Shown here: positions 5,818 to 11,154 of the stretch, one piece after another
Numbering within the stretch: position 1 is the stretch's first letter
How the letters are laid out: the number at the start of each line of letters is the position of its first letter
Assembly: GCA_038043285.1 (NCBI GenBank)
Contig: JBBTCJ010000077.1
Location: 1 to 11,154, forward strand
Source: JBBTCJ01 sp038043285
GTDB taxonomy: Bacteria; Planctomycetota; Phycisphaerae; UBA1845
DNA length: 11,154 nt
Direction: 5' to 3'
Notes under the pieces: generated by a model
Told to the model about the DNA's origin: nothing
Seen by the model: the letters and a program-made list of their open reading frames with translations, nothing else
The model's database searches: none
Position numbers and translations under genes: made by a program

Positions 5818-5853
5818 AAACGAGGTACGGAATCTTTACGGGGGAGAGACGTC

Positions 5854-7059
5854 ATGAAGGGGAAAGTTGCACGACCGGTCCTTGTTGCGCTCCTTTTGGG
5901 ACTTTCAGCCGCGACGGTTGGACTCTCGGCCGCCACGGCCTTAGGACAGAATCCCGCGGGGCCGGCGTGGAAGAACACGCAAGCCATGTCCTCCCCGATC
6001 CGCTGGGGGCACAGCATGACGCCGTTGGGAAACGGCAGAGTCCTGGCGGTCGGCGGGTGCGGCACGTACCTGGATGATAATCTCACGTCCTGCGAGGTCT
6101 ACGATCCCGCGGCCGGCGCTTGGAGCCCGGCTGGGGCGATCAGGCTCGCGCGGCACAACCACACCGCGACGTCGCTCCCCAACGGAAAACTCCTGGTCAT
6201 CGGCGGGACGATCTGGAACAGCAAGCAAGGCGGCTTCATCTCCGGCACCGCAAGCTGCGAGTTGTTCGATCCCGCAGCCCGGCGGAGCGCATCGACAGGA
6301 TCGCTGCGACAACCGCGCACCGGCCACGCGGCCGTCCTCCTCCCCAACGGTAAGGTGCTCGTGGCGGGCGGAGATTCGCAGGCAGGACCGCCCTACTACA
6401 CCACGGGTTGCGAACTCTTCGATCCCGCAAGCGGAAGATGGTCCGCAACCGGGTCGATGCTGTTCGGTCGGACGCATCACCAAGCCCTCCTGTTGCCCAA
6501 CGGCATGGTGCTGGTGATCGGCGGCGAACTCGGCGGTGAAGCGATGGACGATTGTGAACTTTACGACTCCAAGTCCGGGCGCTGGAGCATCGCCGCGCCG
6601 ATGACCGGCCCTCGAGCCGGGCACACGGCTACGCTCCTGGCCGACGGCCACGTGCTGGCCGCAGGCGGATATGAATCATTCCAAATCGGATCCGTCGTAG
6701 GGCATCAGCGGGCCGTCGCCACAAGCGAGATTTACGATCCCGTTTCCGACATGTGGTCCCCCGCGAACTCGCTCGCCGAGGCCAGGCACCTGCACACCGC
6801 GACCCTGATGGCTGACGGAAAAGTGCTGGTCAGCGGCGGGCTGTACATGGATTCAGCCTATCCGGGATCGGCCTTCGCGGATTTGTCTTCGTGCGAGCTG
6901 TTTGATCCGGCCACCGGAATGTGGTCGCCGACAGCACCGATGAACAGCGCCCGCGAGGGACACGTGGGCGTCCGACTTCCCAACGGTCGGGTTCTGGTCA
7001 CCTGCGGGAGCAACGGCTCGGTCGGGCTGGTCGAGTCGGGCGAGGTGTATGAGCCGTAA
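5854..7059 (+). CDS. Exported Kelch-repeat seven-bladed beta-propeller protein
   Basis: The 401-residue protein starts with a signal peptide (MKGKVARP, then hydrophobic 9-31, cleavage near LGQ). Kelch repeats follow, each with a [R]xxH start, an LPNGKVLVxGG strand pair and CELFDPxxGxWSPTxxM. The paired Gly are at 67-68, 117-118, 172-173, 223-224, 271-272 and 328-329. A seventh repeat (367-401) stops after EVYEP. Its missing outer strand is probably supplied by the N-terminal segment AWKNTQAM (38-44), giving a closed seven-bladed ring. Repeat 2 lacks the usual Trp (ARRSAS), and repeat 7 has Cys-Gly for Gly-Gly. No galactose-oxidase catalytic domain or sorting signal is present, so the role is probably binding at the surface or in the periplasm. 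The ATG has GGGGAG 7 nt upstream. The ligand is unknown. Confidence 0.88.
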   Translation: MKGKVARPVLVALLLGLSAATVGLSAATALGQNPAGPAWKNTQAMSSPIRWGHSMTPLGNGRVLAVGGCGTYLDDNLTSCEVYDPAAGAWSPAGAIRLARHNHTATSLPNGKLLVIGGTIWNSKQGGFISGTASCELFDPAARRSASTGSLRQPRTGHAAVLLPNGKVLVAGGDSQAGPPYYTTGCELFDPASGRWSATGSMLFGRTHHQALLLPNGMVLVIGGELGGEAMDDCELYDSKSGRWSIAAPMTGPRAGHTATLLADGHVLAAGGYESFQIGSVVGHQRAVATSEIYDPVSDMWSPANSLAEARHLHTATLMADGKVLVSGGLYMDSAYPGSAFADLSSCELFDPATGMWSPTAPMNSAREGHVGVRLPNGRVLVTCGSNGSVGLVESGEVYEP

Positions 7060-7232
7060 CGGAATTGGAGGAAGCCGCGCGGTCGATAGGCTGGATGGGA
7101 GGCCGGCATCTCGGAAATCAACGTCAATGACGGCAGGGAAGCCGTCAGCGGCGTACAAGTCGCAAGTGCGGTCAACGCCGCGGCAACCTCTCAAACAACT
7201 GCCAGGGCACGTCGCGCTGGGCCGTACCCCAC

Positions 7233-7247
7233 CCTCGCCGCGCGAGG
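7233..7247. terminator. Hairpin between convergent genes, possible bidirectional terminator
   Basis: CCTCGC (7233-7238) and GCGAGG (7242-7247) form a perfect 6-bp stem with a CGC loop, in the 238-bp spacer between the convergent Kelch and HAF-repeat genes. There is no T run on either strand. The rest of the spacer shows nothing recognisable. Confidence 0.35.
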
Positions 7248-7297
7248 ATGAGGCACCGAGCGCAAAATGATGGTGAAGGCGGGTGCGAGCACCTGCC

Positions 7298-8602
7298 CTA
7301 CGAAGTTCGGGGAGGGGTTGGTCCGGACCTGCGGGAGCGCACGATCATGGCCGCACACCCGACGAACAGGGCGGTCATGCACCCCAGGGTCCAGGTCGAG
7401 GCCGCGGGGATCGTCGGCTCGGGCGGGCGGCGGGTCATCAGGAAGGCATGGCGCGCGCCAAGGTTCATACCCACCCCAACAATGTCGCCGCGGTTGTTGA
7501 TGTCCATTGGGGATAGATCCTCCCACTGCGAATAAGGCCGCATGATATCCTTGAGGTTGAGCAATCCCAGGCCCGGTTCGTAGAGGTAGGCAATGGACCA
7601 GATATCCCCCTGACGGGTCGCGCGACCCACGATCTGGCCGTTGTTGTTGATCGCCTCGGCGGTGCTGCTGCGAAGGTTTTCGCTTGCGAACAGTTCGGTG
7701 ATCGTTCCGTCCGGCTCCCACAGGCACGCGTGGTAGACGGTGTCGCCGGTGCGGTATGACTCTCCCACGGCTTGGCCTAAATCGTTATTGTCGCCGGTTC
7801 CCCAGTTGGTTCCGCCGAGTGAGGGAAGAGTGATCGAAGTCCCGTTCTGGTATAGGCAGCGAGTGGCCGCAATCTGATCTGTCTCGTTGATTGCGTAGGC
7901 GTAACCCGCGGTACAACCCCAAGTTGCGAGATTTGTCATTGTGCCTTCCTGGTATAGGAACGCGCGTGTTCCAAACCCGGGAAAGGCGGCTGCGCCAACG
8001 ATCTTTCCAGCGTCGTTGATCCCATAGGCGTTGTCGGCGAAAACCTCGGAATCCCCTACTCTCGTCATCTGTCCGTCTTGCCATACCCATCCGGGCCATC
8101 CGACAACCTGTCCAGCATTGTTAATATCATAGGCGTCGTACTCCGTTGTTTGAAATAGTCCCAGCGTTCCAAGATCGGTCATTGTCCCGTTTTCCCACAG
8201 AAACGCGTGGCGAATCTCCAAGGTAATGTCGGCACCTCCGACCACCTGTCCCTGGTCATTGATCCCCCGGGCGAAGCTGATCGGTCCGCCCAGGGTGCCC
8301 AAGTCGATGATATCGTACAGCCAGGGTCCGGAGGCGACGAAGCGCGGACGACACTCCCAGGCACAGTCGTCGGTGCAATTCCAGTTACCGGTGCTCTGAC
8401 CGCAGACACAGGTACTGGGCTGACAGGCGGGCTGGCAGGTCAGTCCCGCCGGGCAATGGAAAGCCGGATCCGGGTGCTCAGGATAGCAGCTGTCAGCGGC
8501 CGGACACGGGTATGAACACGCAGATTCTCCGTAGCATACACCCGCGTCGGCGGAATCGACCGCAAACAGAAGCGCGACCAGAATTGGGACCGAGGTTCGC
8601 AT
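7298..8602 (-). CDS. Secreted HAF-repeat protein with Cys-rich N-terminus and IPTL-like C-terminal sorting signal
   Basis: The protein has 434 residues. A signal peptide (1-20, ending DSADA) precedes a Cys-rich segment with 12 Cys between residues 23 and 84. From about residue 97 come repeats of the HAF extracellular family (TIGR02913-like), alternating GINDQGQVVG-type and HAFLW-type motifs. The GIN/DIN-type motifs lie near 113, 159, 194, 237, 318 and 367, and HAF-type motifs near 132, 213, 291 and 385. The C-terminus is IPAASTW (398-404), a hydrophobic stretch (405-421), then VRSRR. This three-part layout matches the IPTL/PEP-CTERM class of exosortase sorting signals, so the protein is probably processed and surface-anchored. 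The function of HAF repeats is not established. It starts 15 nt after the S8 peptidase stop with an AAGGAGGT site, indicating an operon. Confidence 0.85.
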   Translation of the reverse strand: MRTSVPILVALLFAVDSADAGVCYGESACSYPCPAADSCYPEHPDPAFHCPAGLTCQPACQPSTCVCGQSTGNWNCTDDCAWECRPRFVASGPWLYDIIDLGTLGGPISFARGINDQGQVVGGADITLEIRHAFLWENGTMTDLGTLGLFQTTEYDAYDINNAGQVVGWPGWVWQDGQMTRVGDSEVFADNAYGINDAGKIVGAAAFPGFGTRAFLYQEGTMTNLATWGCTAGYAYAINETDQIAATRCLYQNGTSITLPSLGGTNWGTGDNNDLGQAVGESYRTGDTVYHACLWEPDGTITELFASENLRSSTAEAINNNGQIVGRATRQGDIWSIAYLYEPGLGLLNLKDIMRPYSQWEDLSPMDINNRGDIVGVGMNLGARHAFLMTRRPPEPTIPAASTWTLGCMTALFVGCAAMIVRSRRSGPTPPRTS

Positions 8603-8610
8603 GGCTCTTG

Positions 8611-8618
8611 ACCTCCTT
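8611..8618 (-). promoter_or_regulatory. Strong Shine-Dalgarno site AAGGAGGT at the peptidase-HAF junction
   Basis: On the minus strand AAGGAGGT begins on the last base of the peptidase stop codon and ends 8 nt before the HAF gene ATG. It fixes that start and implies independent initiation on a shared mRNA, possibly helped by ribosomes terminating on the peptidase. Confidence 0.85.
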
Positions 8619-11154
8619 CAACCGCCGCAGGACGTCGGTCCGCAAGAAGTGCCGTTTCCCTGGTAGACGCCGCCCTGCCCGGTGCAAAGACATGGGGTTT
8701 GATTGGCGACGCACGTCTGTCCGACACAGCAGGCACCGCGTACCGTTTCGCACTCCTCGGGAACGCCATCCGTATCGCAATCCTGCGAGACACCCGTGAG
8801 AATGTCGTCGGCGTCTGACGCGGTGTTCCCGTTGCAGTCCATGTCGATGGAGACGACGAGGGCGAAGTCGACGTCGTAAAGCCCGGTTTCGAGGTGGGCG
8901 TCCGCCTTGTTCAACTCGGCCAAGTCCACGCGAACGGTCCAGGTTCCGGGGTCGGGGGCTTGCACAAACACGTTCTCGACGTTGTCGATGACCTGCACCG
9001 TGGGTTGGGCGACGTACGGGCGATCGGCCTGCCCCCCGGAAACCGACCACATGCCTTCGTAAAGCCCACGGTTGCCGCGATACACCGGAACGCCGTCTGG
9101 CGCGTTGAGACGCAGATTCAGATTGTTAACAACGTGACGGGTCTGGTCGGCGGGATTGCCTTGGGGGTCGGTGTAGACCATCGTCGCGCGCAGGCCAAAG
9201 GCGTTGGCAGGAACCTCGAAGGTCGTCTGATGGTAGCTGAGATTCGGCGTTAAGGAAGCGAGGTCGAGGACGACCGATTCGTCGATGATCAGGGGAAAGT
9301 TGTTGCGCAGCAGGTAGAGGCGTCCGGCGCTGGCCATCCCCCAACCCTGGTTCATCCGCGTGAAGTCGTAATCCAGCGGACACGCCGGATCATTGAAACA
9401 GTATTGGCTGGCGGTGTTGATCATCACGGCCTTCGCGGTGGCGGCGTGTGTGCGGTTGGAAAACACGCAGGCCTCCGCGTTGGCCCGGCAGGTCGGGTCC
9501 GAGGGAGCGCAATGCGGGTTGCACCCGGAGACGGAAACGGGCTTTCCGAAGATGTTCAACCCATTGGCGTCGGCGTCGTCAGCCCACATCTGGAAGAATA
9601 ACCCGAACTGCCCGCAGCTGATGGGGGTGGCGGCGCTGGTTCCGCCGAAGGTGGCAAAGTACGTGCTATACCCCGCCGTCGTGTAAACCATGTCAGCGAG
9701 ATTCGCCAGGTCCGGCTTTACTCGTCCGTCGCTGGCCGGTCCGGTACTGGCCGCCGGAGAGCCCTCCACCTTCCACCGGTCATCGTCTTTGGTAGCCGTA
9801 TCGAAGTGCCAGACGCCTCCAAGGGACACGTTGTTTTTGGCCCAGCCCTGGGCGCGGGAGCAACGAGTCGGGTCGTAACAGTAGGAGCACCCGCCTGCCC
9901 CGCAGTTCCCCTGTGACTGGCACATTAACAGATCGTAATTGAGCAGGATGTCGTCGATGTCGGCGGAATAGGCGTTGTAGTCAACGACCTCCGGCCAAGC
10001 CCCCCAGCTATTGCTTTGAAAGACGGCCTTGTAGGGGCTCGTCGGGGCCACCAGCTCCGCAATCCAAACACGTCGCCAAGTAACATAGAAGTTCTGGTAA
10101 CCGCAGTCTACTTCGTACAGGTGGCACCAGTGCGCCATGATGCCTTGGGCGCCAGGAATGATGCCCATCGCGCCGGAGTAGAGCGGGTCAACGCCGGTTC
10201 CGTCTCCGAAAATCGTGCCATAGACGTGCTGTCCGTGGGCAATTGGGTCGTTGGCGTACAGATCTTCGTGAAGGATGGGCGGGATGGATTGAAAGGCTGT
10301 GTGACCGGGGTAGAAATAGGCGTCCATCACCTCGCCGCGTACGCCGCTGCCGTCGTACGCTCCAGCGGCGGTAACGAGAGCCGCTCCGCTGATCTCGCCG
10401 CCGCGAGCGACGTTCATGTCGACGCTCGCGCTTGCCTTCCGGTCGACCCAGGCGACCTCGTCCCATTTGACGACGGCGAGGAGTTGCGCAGGGGTTAAAG
10501 TGGCGTAGAAATTCCAGCCACTTGGCGGGAGCGGGTCTACGGATCCGCCTATTCCCGCGATGCGCGCTGCGACAATCTGCTTGGCCTCAAGGCCTGACTC
10601 GAAAAGTTGGATGATGTATTCCTGCGTTGGCAGCAGCGTCTGGAGCTGGGCGAAGTTGTCGCGGAGGTAGGGTTCGAGACGATACCCTGGATGATACGGC
10701 CCGACGAAGCGGACGAAGGGAAGCCGCTCAACGACGGATTTGACTTGCGAACTCATGGCCACGGTGAAGGCATGGTTGTTGATGAAGTTATGGATGGTTG
10801 CTCCGGCGGCCGTCAGGGCGTCCTGGTATTCCGGAAGTAGATGGGTCACGAACTGAACGACGTAAACGTTGGTGGCGGCGTCGGCAAGAAGCTCTGTTGC
10901 AAAGGTTTCGTTTCGCGTGAGGGGATCGCCAATGAGGCCAGCGAGGCCGAGTCCGTAGGCCGTCGCGCGGGGTTCGTCGAAGGCGAAGCCGTCGTAGCTG
11001 ATGGCGTAATGGGGAGTGCGAAGGCCTGCGGCGTCTACCTCGTCCCACAGGGCGATGATCCGCGGTCCCGTCGAAGGCGATATGGGGCGTGGGTTCACGA
11101 CGTCGCGGACCGTTTCATGGAAGGGAAGGCCGGCGTCTACTTGGAGGGTAGTCG
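8618..11154 (-). CDS. Secreted S8 (subtilisin-like) serine peptidase, N-terminus outside window
   Basis: The frame is open to the window edge with no stop. A GTG at 11098 is therefore not the demonstrable start, and at least 18 more residues (VDAGLPFHETVRDVV near the join) precede it. Numbering from that GTG, a propeptide-like region (about 75-145: YVVQFVTHLLPEYQDALTAA, then LPFVRFVGPYHPGYRL) precedes the catalytic domain with Asp259 (VMDAYF), His288 (HGQHVYGT), oxyanion Asn363 (SNSWG) and Ser488 (FGGTSAATP). All catalytic residues are present. Cys-rich insertions (393-413 and 526-544) suggest disulphides. A beta-sandwich follows (about 605-750, VPANAFGLRATMVYTD...VVNNLNLRL), as in Kp-43-type subtilases. 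Next are two Asp-rich, Cys-containing calcium-loop-like motifs (753-785, DMDCNGN and DCDTDGVPEEC). The end is a GACC-type module with seven Cys (789-824). It is first in an operon with the HAF gene. Confidence 0.9.
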   Translation of the reverse strand, partial: TTLQVDAGLPFHETVRDVVNPRPISPSTGPRIIALWDEVDAAGLRTPHYAISYDGFAFDEPRATAYGLGLAGLIGDPLTRNETFATELLADAATNVYVVQFVTHLLPEYQDALTAAGATIHNFINNHAFTVAMSSQVKSVVERLPFVRFVGPYHPGYRLEPYLRDNFAQLQTLLPTQEYIIQLFESGLEAKQIVAARIAGIGGSVDPLPPSGWNFYATLTPAQLLAVVKWDEVAWVDRKASASVDMNVARGGEISGAALVTAAGAYDGSGVRGEVMDAYFYPGHTAFQSIPPILHEDLYANDPIAHGQHVYGTIFGDGTGVDPLYSGAMGIIPGAQGIMAHWCHLYEVDCGYQNFYVTWRRVWIAELVAPTSPYKAVFQSNSWGAWPEVVDYNAYSADIDDILLNYDLLMCQSQGNCGAGGCSYCYDPTRCSRAQGWAKNNVSLGGVWHFDTATKDDDRWKVEGSPAASTGPASDGRVKPDLANLADMVYTTAGYSTYFATFGGTSAATPISCGQFGLFFQMWADDADANGLNIFGKPVSVSGCNPHCAPSDPTCRANAEACVFSNRTHAATAKAVMINTASQYCFNDPACPLDYDFTRMNQGWGMASAGRLYLLRNNFPLIIDESVVLDLASLTPNLSYHQTTFEVPANAFGLRATMVYTDPQGNPADQTRHVVNNLNLRLNAPDGVPVYRGNRGLYEGMWSVSGGQADRPYVAQPTVQVIDNVENVFVQAPDPGTWTVRVDLAELNKADAHLETGLYDVDFALVVSIDMDCNGNTASDADDILTGVSQDCDTDGVPEECETVRGACCVGQTCVANQTPCLCTGQGGVYQGNGTSCGPTSCGG

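Noticed and set aside
5824..5834. GGTACGGAATC as a reverse-strand fragment of the 44-bp array core
   Set aside because: Only about 8 bases match and the rest of the core is absent, so chance is sufficient.
1..11154. Defence system, prophage, transposon or biosynthetic cluster
   Set aside because: No nuclease, helicase, transposase, integrase, methyltransferase, reverse transcriptase or toxin-antitoxin pair is encoded. The genes are housekeeping or secreted proteins.

Overview
The window is about 11 kb of GC-rich bacterial DNA, probably from an uncultured member of the Planctomycetota. Four things suggest this. Two encoded proteins carry Cys-rich GACC-type or Asp/Asn/Cys calcium-loop modules, or HAF repeats with an IPTL-like C-terminal sorting signal. 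The intergenic regions hold GC-rich palindromic repeats. The genes are spaced loosely rather than packed in long operons. Housekeeping genes are mixed with very large secreted proteins. A run of exactly 100 N at 1515-1614 marks a scaffold gap, so the sequence is probably a metagenome assembly. The lineage is inferred from sequence style, not demonstrated.

Left part (1-1417). The end of an acidic, low-complexity protein (2-127) is followed by a terminator-like hairpin with a T run. Next is a small secreted protein of unknown function with a Gly/Asp/Arg tail (287-703). A palindromic repeat lies between it and a convergent HD-superfamily hydrolase (842-1417, minus strand).

Middle (1418-5487). 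The divergent spacer of about 440 bp holds a 44-bp tandem repeat array interrupted by the assembly gap. It is followed by three plus-strand genes: an APH-fold phosphotransferase, the ribosomal silencing factor RsfS, and arginyl-tRNA synthetase (ArgS). A second degenerate palindrome precedes rsfS, and a single copy of the array's core repeat precedes argS. Both rsfS and argS start with GTG placed 6-7 nt after a -10-like hexamer and lack a Shine-Dalgarno sequence, so they may be leaderless. The secreted-protein genes whose starts are visible have clear Shine-Dalgarno sites instead.

Right part (5488-11154). This is a secretome block. A 366-bp spacer with a candidate promoter and a structured leader precedes an exported seven-bladed Kelch propeller protein (5854-7059). 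Converging on it is a minus-strand pair: a large Cys-rich S8 (subtilase) peptidase whose 5' end runs off the window, then, 15 nt downstream, a Cys-rich HAF-repeat protein with a C-terminal membrane anchor or sorting signal. The tight spacing and the strong AAGGAGGT site at the junction indicate one transcript. All three act outside the cytoplasm. No mobile element, CRISPR array, tRNA, rRNA or defence system was found.
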